Origin: Flavimaribacter sediminis
GTDB taxonomy: Bacteria; Pseudomonadota; Alphaproteobacteria; Rhizobiales; Rhizobiaceae
DNA length: 64,000 bases
Direction of reading: 5' to 3'
Assembly (NCBI RefSeq): GCF_019492055.1
Contig: NZ_JAICBX010000002.1
Span: 1,116,001-1,180,000, forward strand
A program made the position numbers and the translations under genes. Shown here in pieces: positions 25,937 through 36,900 of this stretch. Numbering within the stretch: position 1 is the first letter of the stretch; every line of letters starts with the position of its first letter. The notes under the pieces are model-generated. The model made no database searches. It had not been told where the DNA came from and saw nothing but the letters and a program-made list of their open reading frames with translations.

Positions 25937-28498
25937 ATGCCGGGCACGAACGTGTCTTCAAGGGCTGAGTCCAGTCGGACCAGCGCCGGCGGTAGATTCA
26001 TAACTTGGTTTTCGGGGATCCGCTCTGGAACTCCGGTCCTCACGTTTTTGGGCTGTGTCGCCATCACGGCTGCGACGGGACGATCCCTGGCGCAGGACTT
26101 GCGCGGGCTTGAGACCGTCGAGACAGACGGCGGAATGGGTCCTTTTTCCAGCTCCTTCGACCTCATCTATCTCTCGCTGGTCATCGGCGCGGTGTCCGCT
26201 GCAATGATTTCAGCAATATGGATGATTCGTGAACGCGCGCGCACGGCGCAGAAGGCGGATGAACTGCGAATCAGCCTGGCCCAGGCCCAGACTGACCTAT
26301 CGCGCTATGAAGCGCTGATTGCAGAGAATGATCGCTGTTACGTCATCTGGGACGGTGATTTACCGCCGCATGTACTCGGCAGCCTTGCTTCTCACGTCAG
26401 CGCTCTGCGCTCCGACAGCGACCTGCTTGCCTTCGGCAAATGGCTGGACCCCAAATCCGCGGCAGAGATGGACGATGCGGTGGACAAGCTGCGCAGCCGG
26501 GCCAAGGTCTTCGAATGCTCTGTCGAAACCCGTGACGGCGAAATGCTGGAAATTCAGGGAAGAACGCTCGGCGGTCGCGCCTTTATCCGGTTCTGCGTCC
26601 TGGCCGATCTGCAGGCGGAGCTGGCGGCGACGGAATCCGAACGCAGCCGGCTCGCTGCACGCTCGGAATCGCTGCAAGCTCTCATGGACAAGCTCGAGAC
26701 GCCCATTTGGCTGCGGGACAGCGACGACCGCATGGTCTGGGTCAACCAGGCCTACGCAGCGGCCGTGGAGGCATCGGATTGCCGCGAGGCGATCGAAAAG
26801 GAGATCGAGTTGCTTGGAACGCAGGCGCGCCACAAGATCGCGTCACATACGACGCATGAGCGGCCATTCGTTGGAAAGGTGTCGACCGTGGTCCACGGCA
26901 ACCGCACTTTCTTCGACATCACCGAAGCGAGAACCTCGTCGGGCACGGCCGGCTACGCCGCCGACATCACCGAGACCGAAGCTGTTCGCGAGGAGCTCAG
27001 ACGAACTATCGACAGTCACGCAGAAACGCTGAACCTCCTGACGACCCCGGTCGCCATGTTCGACGGTGACCAGTGCCTGCAGTTTTACAATCAGGCCTTT
27101 CAGGATCTCTGGGGGCTCGAAACGCCGTTTCTGAAAAACCGCCCGACCAATTCGGAGCTTCTCGAAAAGCTGCGCACCGCCGGCCGACTGCCGGAACAGC
27201 CCTCCTGGCGTGACTGGAAGGAAGAAACGCTTTCGGTCTACCGATCCGTTGATCCGGAGCCGCGCCTGTGGCATCTCGCCGACGGACAGACGCTGAACGT
27301 CTTCGCCAATATTCATCCAGGCGGCGGCGTAACCTGGGTGTTCGAGAACCTGACAGAAAAATACGACCTTGAATCCCGCTACAACACGCTGGTTAAAGTG
27401 CAGGGCGAAACCATTGATCACCTTGCCGAAGGGGTTGCGGTCTTTGGCGCCGATGGCCGTCTGCGCCTGTCCAACCCTGCCTTCCGCGCGCTCTGGACAA
27501 TTCCGGAAAAATCGGCGGCTGCAGGGGTGCATGTTCGGGAAATCGCGGGGCTCTGCAAGCCTTCCCACGACGGCCCGGACGGCTGGCCCTTCTTCACCTC
27601 TGTCATCACCGGTTACGACGAAGAGCGTCGAACGCATCAGGGGCGCCTGACGCTGAACAGCGGGCTCATTGTCGATTATGCGGTCGTGCCGCTACCGGAT
27701 GCGCAAATCATGCTCGCCTTCCTCAACGTCACGGACAACGCGATGGTCGAAAAGGCGCTGACGGAGAAAAACGACGCGCTGCGCAAGGCCGATGCGCTCA
27801 AAAACGATTTCGTGCAGCACGTCTCGTATGAACTCCGCTCTCCGCTCACCAACATTATCGGTTTCACCGATCTTCTGAAGACGCCTCAGGTCGGCGATCT
27901 CAACGAGCGGCAGGCCGAATATGTCGAACATATCTCCACCTCGTCTTCCCTGCTCCTGACCATCGTCAACGACATTCTCGACCTTGCGACCGTCGACGCC
28001 GGGATCATGGAACTCAATATGACAAGCGTGGATGTCATCCAGGTAGCGGAAGAGGTCGGCGAACTGTTCGCAACCCGGCTCAAGGAAGACGATATTTCCC
28101 TGCGCGTCAACGCGCCGGACTCGATCGGCCGCATCGTCGCCGACGAACAGCGCCTCAAGCAGATCCTGCTCAAGCTGCTCGGCAACGCCGCGAATCATGC
28201 GCCCGCCGGTAGCGCGATCGACCTTTCCTGCACGCGTGAGGGCGAGGATATCGTTTTCGCCGTGTCCGACACCGGCGCTGGCATTCCTGACGACGTGTTG
28301 CAGACGATCTTCAAACGCTTTGAGTCGCATGCGCCCAACGGCCGGCGCAGCGGCGCAGGCCTTGGTCTCTCCATCGTCGACAGTTTCGTCAGGCTGCACA
28401 ATGGCAGGGTCGACGTGAGAACTTCGCAGGGCAAGGGCACGACCGTGATCTGCCGCCTTCCGGCCAACGCCGAGATTCAGGCGGACGCCGCGGAGTAG
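25937..28498 (+). CDS. divL: DivL-like cell-cycle sensor (pseudo)histidine kinase with Tyr in the H-box
   Basis: 853 residues from the ATG at 25937 (AGAGG 8 bp upstream); a TTG at 25907 is less likely. Two membrane helices (about residues 30-45 and 75-95) are followed by a coiled coil, several PAS-like domains (about 110-600), a dimerisation helix and an ATPase domain with intact boxes: LKLLGNAANHAP (N), VSDTGAGIP (G1), GAGLGLSIV (G2). The H-box reads HVSYELRSPLTN: the phospho-accepting His of SHELRTPL is Tyr631. That replacement defines DivL, which in Caulobacter activates CckA and reads DivK. The place between ahcY and tsaE agrees with rhizobial DivL. Confidence 0.88.
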   Translation: MPGTNVSSRAESSRTSAGGRFITWFSGIRSGTPVLTFLGCVAITAATGRSLAQDLRGLETVETDGGMGPFSSSFDLIYLSLVIGAVSAAMISAIWMIRERARTAQKADELRISLAQAQTDLSRYEALIAENDRCYVIWDGDLPPHVLGSLASHVSALRSDSDLLAFGKWLDPKSAAEMDDAVDKLRSRAKVFECSVETRDGEMLEIQGRTLGGRAFIRFCVLADLQAELAATESERSRLAARSESLQALMDKLETPIWLRDSDDRMVWVNQAYAAAVEASDCREAIEKEIELLGTQARHKIASHTTHERPFVGKVSTVVHGNRTFFDITEARTSSGTAGYAADITETEAVREELRRTIDSHAETLNLLTTPVAMFDGDQCLQFYNQAFQDLWGLETPFLKNRPTNSELLEKLRTAGRLPEQPSWRDWKEETLSVYRSVDPEPRLWHLADGQTLNVFANIHPGGGVTWVFENLTEKYDLESRYNTLVKVQGETIDHLAEGVAVFGADGRLRLSNPAFRALWTIPEKSAAAGVHVREIAGLCKPSHDGPDGWPFFTSVITGYDEERRTHQGRLTLNSGLIVDYAVVPLPDAQIMLAFLNVTDNAMVEKALTEKNDALRKADALKNDFVQHVSYELRSPLTNIIGFTDLLKTPQVGDLNERQAEYVEHISTSSSLLLTIVNDILDLATVDAGIMELNMTSVDVIQVAEEVGELFATRLKEDDISLRVNAPDSIGRIVADEQRLKQILLKLLGNAANHAPAGSAIDLSCTREGEDIVFAVSDTGAGIPDDVLQTIFKRFESHAPNGRRSGAGLGLSIVDSFVRLHNGRVDVRTSQGKGTTVICRLPANAEIQADAAE

Positions 28499-28540
28499 GC
28501 GTCCTTGCCAAACGGAACCGATATCGACTATCGCCAAGCG

Positions 28541-30046
28541 ATGACCATCCGGACCGAAACCCTTCAGCTGGAGAATGAAGCCGCGACCGCGCAACTCGGC
28601 CAGGATCTCGCCCTGGCTGTTGCTGTCGGCGACTGCGTCGCCCTTGCCGGCGATCTTGGAGCGGGAAAATCGACGTTGGCGCGCGCGCTGATCCGGGCGA
28701 TCGCCGATGACGACGAACTGGAAGCGCCGAGCCCCACCTTCACGCTCGTCCAGACCTATGAATTGCGCCTGCCGGTCGCCCATATCGACCTCTACCGGAT
28801 CTCCGACCCGCAAGAGATCGATGAACTCGGCCTTGACGACGCGCTCGCCACGGGCGTCGCCCTGATCGAGTGGCCAGAAAGGGCGGAAGGGGAACTGCCG
28901 GACGAGACAATCCAGATCGCCTTCGCGGAAGCTGGCGCCGGACGATCCGTCACGATCTCCGGTCCTCCGGAACCCATGGACCGTATCGCGCGAACGCTTC
29001 GGATCCGGGCCTTTCTGGACAAATTTCGGCCAGGCGCCCAAAGACGATACTTCCAGGGCGACGCCTCGACCCGGCGATTCGAACTGATACGCGGAGAAAA
29101 CGGCGAGGCGCTTTTCCTGATGGATTCGCCGGAAAAGCCCGCCGGTCCCGTGGTGCGCGACGGCAAGGCCTACACGGCTATCGCCCATACGGCGCTGACG
29201 GTTGCGCCTTTCGTCGCAATAGCCGATTTCCTGCGCGCTTCCGGCTTTCGGGTTCCGGAGATCGTCGCCTGTTTGCTGGATGACGGCATTCTGCTTGTCA
29301 GTGATCTCGGGCGGACCGGCGTGCTCGACGCGCATGGCCTGCCGATCGAGGAACGGCTGTCAACGGCGATCGACTGCCTGGTGAAGCTGCACCGTACGGC
29401 GATCCCGCCCTCCATTCCGGTCTCCGGCGGGCCGGACTACGTGATACCGCCCTACGACGCCGACGCCATGATGATCGAGGTAGAGCTCTATCTCGACTGG
29501 TATCTGCCCCAATTCGCCGGCGAGACGGTGACGGCCGGGGAGCGTGACCGCTACATCGCGGCCTGGCGGGCTGTTATCGACAGGCTACAAAACACCGAAC
29601 AAAGCCTGGTTCTGCGCGACTTCCACTCCCCCAACCTGCTGTGGAATGCTTCCGGACAGGGAACCGACCAGATCGGCATCGTGGATTTCCAGGATGCGCT
29701 CACCGGTCCGGCCGCCTATGACGTCGCGTCGCTCGTTCACGACGCGCGGGTGACAGTCGATCCGAGGCTCGCCAAACGACTGGTGGCGCGTTATCTCGAT
29801 GCGCGCGGGGACGACGCGGATTTCGACAAGGAGGGCTTCCTGGAGGCGCTCGCCATTACCCAGGCGCAGCGCGCCACCAAGATTCTTGGTATTTTCGTGC
29901 GGCTGAAAGAGCGAGACGGCAAACCCGGATATATCGCGCATCTGCCGCGCATCCGCGCCTATCTCGCCGAGGCTCTGCGACACCCGGCGCTAAATTCCTT
30001 GCATGAACACTATTATCGGGCTGGTATCGGCCCAGACGAATCATAG
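28541..30046 (+). CDS. tsaE: TsaE - AmgK-like phosphotransferase fusion
   Basis: 501 residues from the ATG at 28541 (a TTG at 28505 is possible). Residues about 1-150 are TsaE, the ATPase of t6A tRNA modification: Walker A GDLGAGKSTLARALI, SPTFTLVQTYE, AHIDLYRI and ALIEWPERAEG. Residues about 165-501 are an aminoglycoside-phosphotransferase-fold kinase: QRRYFQGDASTRRFELI, catalytic loop LVLRDFHSPNLLW and IVDFQDALTGPAAYDVASL. The second half resembles AmgK, the anomeric MurNAc/GlcNAc kinase, and the next gene resembles MurU. The fusion is known in this order; the AmgK role is inferred from similarity and the MurU neighbour. Confidence 0.9.
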   Translation: MTIRTETLQLENEAATAQLGQDLALAVAVGDCVALAGDLGAGKSTLARALIRAIADDDELEAPSPTFTLVQTYELRLPVAHIDLYRISDPQEIDELGLDDALATGVALIEWPERAEGELPDETIQIAFAEAGAGRSVTISGPPEPMDRIARTLRIRAFLDKFRPGAQRRYFQGDASTRRFELIRGENGEALFLMDSPEKPAGPVVRDGKAYTAIAHTALTVAPFVAIADFLRASGFRVPEIVACLLDDGILLVSDLGRTGVLDAHGLPIEERLSTAIDCLVKLHRTAIPPSIPVSGGPDYVIPPYDADAMMIEVELYLDWYLPQFAGETVTAGERDRYIAAWRAVIDRLQNTEQSLVLRDFHSPNLLWNASGQGTDQIGIVDFQDALTGPAAYDVASLVHDARVTVDPRLAKRLVARYLDARGDDADFDKEGFLEALAITQAQRATKILGIFVRLKERDGKPGYIAHLPRIRAYLAEALRHPALNSLHEHYYRAGIGPDES

Positions 30047-30071
30047 CGGACCATCCGCCGGGGAACGCATC

Positions 30072-30800
30072 ATGCCCAAAACAGCCATGATCCTGGCAGC
30101 AGGTCTTGGAACCCGCATGCGACCGATCACCGACACGCTGCCGAAGCCGCTGGTCACGGTCGCGGGACGGAGCCTGATCGACCACGCCATCGACAATCTC
30201 GTCGCGGCCGGCGTCAAACGGACCGTGGTGAATGTCCATTATCGCGGCGCTCAGTTGCGTGAGCACCTGCAGACGGTCGACCGTATCGAGATCGAGATTT
30301 CCGACGAGACCGATAGGTTGCTCGATTCCGGCGGCGGCATTGTGAAGGCTTTGCCGCTGCTTGGCGCCGATCCTTTCGCGATCGTCAACGCCGACACGTT
30401 CTGGCTGGAATCGCCGGGCGGCGACGTCTCAAGCCTCCGGGCAATGGCCGACGCCTGGGACGGGAATCGGATGGACATGCTTCTGATGACGGCCCGCCTC
30501 GACCAGTGCACGGGATATGACGGCAAGGGCGATTTCCTGGTCGATGCGGATGGCCGGTTGCGCCGTCACGACCGCGTGTCCGCTGATCCGGTGGTCTATC
30601 CGGGCGCGGCGATCATCCATCCGCGCATATTCGAGGACGCGCCGAATGAGCCCTTCTCTCTCAATTGGTGCTTCGACCGGGCAATCGCCTCCGACCGCCT
30701 GTTCGGTTTTGCCATGAGCGGTCATATCCTGACCATCGGCACGCCCGAAGCGATCGGCGAAGCCGAAACGGTGATGGCCCGGTTCGGCGCAAACCCATGA
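30072..30800 (+). CDS. murU: MurU-like nucleotidyltransferase (N-acetylmuramate-1-phosphate uridylyltransferase family)
   Basis: 242 residues from the ATG at 30072, with GGGGA upstream. The sugar-nucleotidyltransferase signature ILAAGLGTRMRPITDTLPKP contains the NTP-binding GxGTRxRP and catalytic Lys. FAIVNADTFWLE has the metal Asp, and YPGAAIIHPRIFED follows. In Pseudomonas MurU converts MurNAc-1-phosphate to UDP-MurNAc after AmgK phosphorylates MurNAc, bypassing fosfomycin-sensitive MurA. The AmgK-like domain is encoded 25 bp upstream, so the recycling route is probable. Its stop overlaps the addB ATG. Confidence 0.85.
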   Translation: MPKTAMILAAGLGTRMRPITDTLPKPLVTVAGRSLIDHAIDNLVAAGVKRTVVNVHYRGAQLREHLQTVDRIEIEISDETDRLLDSGGGIVKALPLLGADPFAIVNADTFWLESPGGDVSSLRAMADAWDGNRMDMLLMTARLDQCTGYDGKGDFLVDADGRLRRHDRVSADPVVYPGAAIIHPRIFEDAPNEPFSLNWCFDRAIASDRLFGFAMSGHILTIGTPEAIGEAETVMARFGANP

Positions 30801-33800
30801 CGCGCAAAAAGCTTTTCACGATCCCGCCCGGCGCGCCATTTCTCAAGGTGCTGGCGGCGCGCCTGTGCGACGGAACGCTGATTGAGGGATTTTACCATCG
30901 CGCCGACAACCCGCTGTCACTAGCCTCCGCCGTAATATATGTTCCGACACGCAGGGCGGCGCGCGCGCTGCGATCCGAGTTCGTAGACCTGCTGCCTGCC
31001 CCAAGCGCCATCTTGCCGGTCATCCGGCCGCTGGGAGACTATGACGAGGACGCGGGCTTTTTTGACGAGACGATTGCGCAGGAGGACCTTGCGCCGCCCG
31101 TTGGCCAGACAGAAAGGCTGCTCGAACTCGCCAACCTGATTCTGGCCTGGAAACGCAGGCTGCCGCAGGCCGTCGCCGACGTGCATGGCGATCACCCGCT
31201 GCTCGCGCCGGCGAACCCCGCGGACGCCGTGTGGCTGGCCAGAAGCCTTGCCGACCTGCTCGATTCCATGGAGACCGAGGAACGGCCCTGGTCGGCGCTT
31301 TCCGATATCAGCAGCGAGGATCATGCGCGCTGGTGGCAACTGTCGCTGGAATTCCTCAAGATCGCCTCGGTCTTCTGGCCGCAGCGGCTGGTCGAACTGG
31401 ACAGATCGAGCGCGGCCGCGCATCGCAATGTCGTCTTGCGCGCGGAGGCCGAACGCCTGAAGAGCGCTCCTCCAGACGGACCGGTCGTCATCGCCGGGTC
31501 AACGGGATCGATCCCCGCGACGGCCGAGTTGATGCGAACCGTAGCCAGCATGGAGCGTGGCGCCGTGGTGCTGCCGGGTCTGGATTTCAACATCGGCGAC
31601 GCGACATGGCCGCTCGTCGGCGGCGCGCCACGGGACGGATTTTTCGACCCGGCGATCTGCGCTCATCCGCAATATGGCCTGTTCGCCCTGCTCGCAAAAC
31701 TCGAAGCCGGCCGTGACGAGGTGTCAAGCCTCGCAGAACCGGATGCGGATATGGCCCTGCGCAATCGCATAGTCTCGACCGCGCTGCTGCCTGCGGAAGC
31801 CACGCAAAGCTGGGTCGAAAGTGATCTGACTCCTACGGAAATCGCGGGGGCCTGCAGACGCATCGACCTGATCGAGGCGGCGAACGAGCGCGAGGAAGCC
31901 CTGGCGATTGCAACAGCCATGCGGCTTTCGGCCGAGCCGGAAGCAGCGAGCCAGCCGCGCAATGTGGCGCTGGTGACGCCGGACCGCAACCTGGCGCGCC
32001 GGGTATCCGCCGAACTCAGGCGCTTCGGGATCGGCGCCGACGATTCCGGCGGACAGTCGCTTGCTCTCACTCCGCCAGGCGCAATCTGCCGGCTCATACT
32101 TGCCGCCTGCTGCCGGCCGCAGGATCCGGTGGCGCTTTTGTCACTGCTGAAACATCCGCTCGCCCGCTTCGGCGGAACGGCGGCCGATGCGCGCCAAAAC
32201 GCCCGTCTTTTCGAACGGATCGTGCTTCGCGACGCCAGGTTTCCGGTTGAAACCGATGCGATCGTCGCGGCGTTCGACCTCCGCCTTGCGGAACGCCAGG
32301 CGGAGGCGCGTCATGCGCCCTTCTGGTGGCGACGCCTGACTGACGCCGATATTCAGCGCTGCCGAACCTTCGCCGAAACCGTGGAAACCGCCCTTGCGCC
32401 CCTGACAGGCGTAAAGGCTGCGCTGCCGGTCGCTGAATGGGTCGGCAAGACGATCGAGGCGCTGGAGGCGGTGGCGGCGGACGACCGCGGCGACCTTTCG
32501 AACCTGTGGTCGGGAGAGGCCGGAGAGCAATTGTACGGCCTGCTTGCGGAGATGCTGGAGGATCGCTCCGGCCTTGCCTGCAGCGCCTTCGAATGGGCCG
32601 GCATGACGCCGGCGTTGCTGGCCGGCGAGATGGTCAAACCGCGCGCAGGGAGCCATCCCCATGTGTTCATTTGGGGTTCTCTCGAAGCGCGTCTTCAGCC
32701 AGTCGACACGCTGATCATGGCCGGCCTCAACGAGGGAACCTGGCCCGGTCAGACCTCGACCGATCCTTTCCTCTCGCGGAGTATGATGGCGGATATCGGC
32801 CTTGAGCCGCCGGAAAGGCGGATCGGGCTCGCGGCCCATGATTTTCAGATGAATCTTGGCGCACCCCATGTCATCCTCTCGCGCTCCGCGCGGTCTGCGA
32901 ATGCGCCAACGGTGCCTTCCCGCTGGCTGCAGCGGCTTCTTGCGATCGTCGGCGACAACGACGCGACGGCCATGCGCTCGCGCGGAGGCCGCTTCGTGCA
33001 ATGGGCCAGCGATCTCGATCTTGCCGACGACATGCCGCTCGCCGCCCGGCCGGCCCCGAAACCGCCGGCGGAGCTGCAGCCGAAGCGTTACTCCTTCAGC
33101 GAAGTCCAGAAACTGCGGCGCGACCCCTATGCGATCTACGCCAGGCGCGTATTGCGGCTCGACCCGCCGGAAGAACTCGGCCTGGAGCCGGGACCTGCGG
33201 AGCGCGGCACCCTGTATCACGGCATCGCCGAGCAATTCGCCATCGTGGCCGGTCAGGTCGACGCCGAGGACCGTTTGCGCGATATCTGGCGACAGACTTT
33301 CGAGGAAGCCGGCTTGCCCGCGCATATCCGGATCATCTGGCAGACCGAGTTCGAACGGATCGCCGGGCCGCTGATCGAATGGGAACGCGGCCGAGACGCT
33401 ACGATCGCGACACGCCATACCGAAATTCGCGCGGCCTACGACATAGACCAATGCGGCGTTCTGTTGACAGGGATCGCGGACCGGATCGACATTGCTCATG
33501 ATGGAACGGTCGAGATCATCGATTTCAAGACCGGCAGTTCGCCGAGCCGGAAAGTCGCCTGGACCCTGCTCGACCCGCAATTGCCGCTGGAGGGCGCGGC
33601 CCTCATGGCCGGCGCATTCGCCGGGGTCGATCCTCTCGATCCGGAGCATCTGATCTATGTGCGGCTCCGTCCCGACGACAACTTCAAGGCGGAGTGTGTG
33701 GACGGGTCGATCCGCGGATATCCGGACGCGAAGTCGGCGACGGATCTTGCGACGGAATCGCTCGCCCGTTTCACCGATCTGATCAACGCGCTGGCGCGCG

Positions 33801-33928
33801 GCGAACTCGGCTTCGCCTCGCAGGTCATTCCCGACGCCGCCGCTCAATACGGCCGCGAATACGACCATCTCGCCCGCGTCCAGGAATGGTCCGTGCTGGA
33901 AGACAGCCCGAACGGGGATGGCGAATAA
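30797..33928 (+). CDS. addB: AddB, double-strand break repair nuclease-helicase subunit
   Basis: 1043 residues from the ATG at 30797, overlapping the murU stop by 4 bp. This is the alphaproteobacterial AddB, a RecB-family nuclease fused to an inactivated helicase-like N-terminus. The C-terminal nuclease is clear: LTGIADRIDIAHDGTVEIIDFKTGSS (PD-(D/E)xK acidic residues and Lys). A helicase-like segment holds DTLIMAGLNEGTWP and ERRIGLAAHDF. With AddA it resects DNA ends for RecA loading. The addA ATG shares one base with the addB TAA, so the subunits are made in step. Confidence 0.94.
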   Translation: MTRKKLFTIPPGAPFLKVLAARLCDGTLIEGFYHRADNPLSLASAVIYVPTRRAARALRSEFVDLLPAPSAILPVIRPLGDYDEDAGFFDETIAQEDLAPPVGQTERLLELANLILAWKRRLPQAVADVHGDHPLLAPANPADAVWLARSLADLLDSMETEERPWSALSDISSEDHARWWQLSLEFLKIASVFWPQRLVELDRSSAAAHRNVVLRAEAERLKSAPPDGPVVIAGSTGSIPATAELMRTVASMERGAVVLPGLDFNIGDATWPLVGGAPRDGFFDPAICAHPQYGLFALLAKLEAGRDEVSSLAEPDADMALRNRIVSTALLPAEATQSWVESDLTPTEIAGACRRIDLIEAANEREEALAIATAMRLSAEPEAASQPRNVALVTPDRNLARRVSAELRRFGIGADDSGGQSLALTPPGAICRLILAACCRPQDPVALLSLLKHPLARFGGTAADARQNARLFERIVLRDARFPVETDAIVAAFDLRLAERQAEARHAPFWWRRLTDADIQRCRTFAETVETALAPLTGVKAALPVAEWVGKTIEALEAVAADDRGDLSNLWSGEAGEQLYGLLAEMLEDRSGLACSAFEWAGMTPALLAGEMVKPRAGSHPHVFIWGSLEARLQPVDTLIMAGLNEGTWPGQTSTDPFLSRSMMADIGLEPPERRIGLAAHDFQMNLGAPHVILSRSARSANAPTVPSRWLQRLLAIVGDNDATAMRSRGGRFVQWASDLDLADDMPLAARPAPKPPAELQPKRYSFSEVQKLRRDPYAIYARRVLRLDPPEELGLEPGPAERGTLYHGIAEQFAIVAGQVDAEDRLRDIWRQTFEEAGLPAHIRIIWQTEFERIAGPLIEWERGRDATIATRHTEIRAAYDIDQCGVLLTGIADRIDIAHDGTVEIIDFKTGSSPSRKVAWTLLDPQLPLEGAALMAGAFAGVDPLDPEHLIYVRLRPDDNFKAECVDGSIRGYPDAKSATDLATESLARFTDLINALARGELGFASQVIPDAAAQYGREYDHLARVQEWSVLEDSPNGDGE

Positions 33929-36900
33929 TGAGCGATTCCTTCGACATCACCTGGACGCAGGCGCAGCAGGAAAAAGCCTCCAATCCGGCCCGGTCCGCCT
34001 GGGTGTCGGCGAACGCCGGCTCGGGCAAGACGCATGTGCTGGCGCAGCGGGTCGTCCGGCTCTTGCTGAACGGTTGCCGGCCATCCGCCATTCTCTGCCT
34101 GACCTATACGAAGGCGGCCGCCTCGGAGATGTCGAACCGGGTGTTCGAGCGGCTGGCGGAATGGACAAGGCTGGATGACGCCGCGCTGTCGGCGAGGCTT
34201 GCGGACATCGAGGGCCGAAGGCCGGACGCCCTGCGCCTCGCCTTCGCCCGCCAGCTGTTCGCGCGCGCGCTGGAAACGCCGGGCGGTCTGAAAATCCAGA
34301 CCATTCACGCCTTCTGCGAGGCGGTGCTGCACCAGTTTCCGCTGGAAGCCAATGTGGCCGGCCATTTCGAGGTTCTCGACGAGGCCGGCGCGCGACGACT
34401 GCTCGACGAGGCCCGCGAAGCTCTGCTGACAGAGGTGGCGCAGGAGGCCGACGCGCGCCTGGTCGAGGCGTTCAGAAACGTGCTGGCCGCCACCGGCCAG
34501 TGGGGCATGGACCGGCTGTTCGAGGAGATCGTCGGAGAGCGCGCCGCCATCAATGAATTCGGGCTTGCGGCGGAACGCCAAGGCGGCGAAGAAAAGCTGT
34601 TGCGCAGGATCACGGGGCTCGATCCGGACGATACCGAGGATTCCATATTGAGCTCGGTCTGGCCGCTCGCAGGATTTCAGGGACCAGCGCTCGCCGAATT
34701 CGCAGACGTCGCGCGCAGTCAGAAAGCAAAGCGGGCGCGTGAATTCGTTGACGGGCTGATGCGGGCCGAGGCGCTGGACGAACCGCAGGACCGCTATACA
34801 GAGCTTGCGACGCTGTTTCTGACGTCGGAAGGCAAGCCCCGCAAACTCGCCTCCCTGGCGACCAAGTCAATCCAGGAGGCCATTCCCGATCTGGAAGACC
34901 GAATTGCAGAGGCCCAGGATCATTTCATCGCGGCGCGCGACCGGCTGCAGAGGTTGCGCATGGTGTTTCTCACTTGCGACGCGCTGGTTCTCGCACGCCG
35001 TCTCGACAGCGGCTACGAGGCGCTGAAGCGTCGCGACGGCAAACTGGATTTCGACGACCTTGTCGCTCGAACCGGCGCGTTGTTGGCGCGTGACGGCGCG
35101 GGCCCATGGGTGCACTACAAGCTCGATCGCGGGATCGACCATATTCTCGTCGACGAGGCCCAGGACACGAGCCCCGAACAATGGGCGGTGATCAGTCGGC
35201 TCGCCGCAGAATTCTTTGCTGGCCAATCGTCGCGCGAAACGCTTCGCACCCTGTTCGCTGTCGGCGACGAGAAGCAGTCGATCTACTCCTTCCAGGGCGC
35301 GCGGCCGGACCTCTTCCGGATCAAGCAGCGTGAATTCAGCCTCATGGCCCGCGACGCCGACCGGCATTTCGAACAGCCGCGACTGCGGCTTTCCTTCCGC
35401 TCGACGGCGAGCGTGCTTTCGGCGGTGGACGACGTTTTCGAGCCGGAAGAGATCCGGCGCGGACTCGGCGAACCGGGCGAGCCGGTCGCCCACAGCTCCC
35501 ACAGAGGCGGCGAACCGGGCGTCGTCGATTTGTGGGACATGATCGGCAAGCAGGCAAGCGACGACCACGACGACTGGCGCGCGCCTTTCGACGCGATCGC
35601 AGAAACCGCGCCGCCGGCGGAACTGGCGCGCCGGATAGCCGGGACGATCGTCGAGTGGCTTCGCCATGAAGAATGCATCGTGCGCTCCGGCGTGAAGCGG
35701 CCGATCACCGCCGGAGACATCCTCGTGCTGGTGCGCAAGCGGGACGCATTCGTCAACGCGCTGATGCGCGAATTGAAGAAGGCGCAGATCCCTGTGGCTG
35801 GCGCGGACCGGCTCATACTGACCGGGCATATCGCCGTTCAGGACCTGATGGCGCTCGGTCGGGTGATGCTGATGCCTGGAGACGATCTTTCGCTGGCGGC
35901 CATCCTCAAGAGCCCGCTGTTCGGTTTTGACGAGGACATGCTGTTTCGCCTGGCGGCCGAGCGGCCTGAACGGGCGAGCCTGTTTGATCATCTGGCAACG
36001 CTTGCGGAATCGGAAGGCGGCGCCTGGTTGGAATCGTATTCCCGGCTGTCCGGACTGCTTGCGATCGCCGACGCCGCGTCGCCCTTTGAATTCTACGCCC
36101 GCCTGCTCGGACCTGACGGCGGCAGGCAGCGTTTCCTCGCCCGGCTTGGCACGGAAGCCGGCGACATTCTGGACGAGTTTCTTTCGTTCTGCCTCGATCA
36201 TGAATCCGGCGACCTTCCAGGGCTTCAGGCGCTGATCGCGTCACTGGAAAGCGCCTCTCCCGTCATCAAGCGCGAACTGGAGCAGGGACGCGACGAGATC
36301 CGCATCATGACGGGGCACGCCTCCAAGGGGCTCGAGGCGCCGGTGGTCTTCCTGGTGGATTCCGGAGGCAAACCGGCTGACGAACGCCATGCGCCGCGCC
36401 TGCAGACGTTGCCGATAGAGGCCGCAACCGGATTGCCGGTGTCCGCGCCGCTCTGGATTCCCGGCAAAAGCTACGCGAACAGCGTCGGCGACGCGATGAA
36501 ATCGGACTGGCTTTCAGCCATGGACGACGAATACCGTCGGCTTCTTTATGTCGGGATGACGCGCGCCGCTGACCGGCTGATCGTCTGCGGCTATCACGGG
36601 ATCAAGGTTCCCTCCTGGCGTCACTGGCACGCAACCGTGAAAGAGGCCTTCTCTGACAACGCCTCCGTGACACCCATGACTTTCAGCGCGGGGGGCGCGC
36701 AATGGGAGGGGCTGCGCTACACGCAGCACGACGCCGAGGGCTTTCATCGGCAATCGGGCCCGGCCGCGCCCGAAAGCGACCATCCGCCGCTTCCCGGCGC
36801 CCTTGGCCGCCCGCTGCCAAAACCGGCGCGGCTGCCGCGACCGTTGACGCCGTCATCGACGGGCCTTGCGGTCGAGGCCGAACCCTCTGACGCGCCGGTC

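Noticed and set aside
27692-29335. 547-codon minus-strand frame spanning the divL-tsaE junction
   Set aside because: Opposes two clear genes and crosses their boundary; no start signal or domain.
32141-36201. Long minus-strand frames (575 and 444 codons) opposite addB and addA
   Set aside because: Shadows of GC-rich coding sequence; Arg/Gly/His-rich and without domain character.
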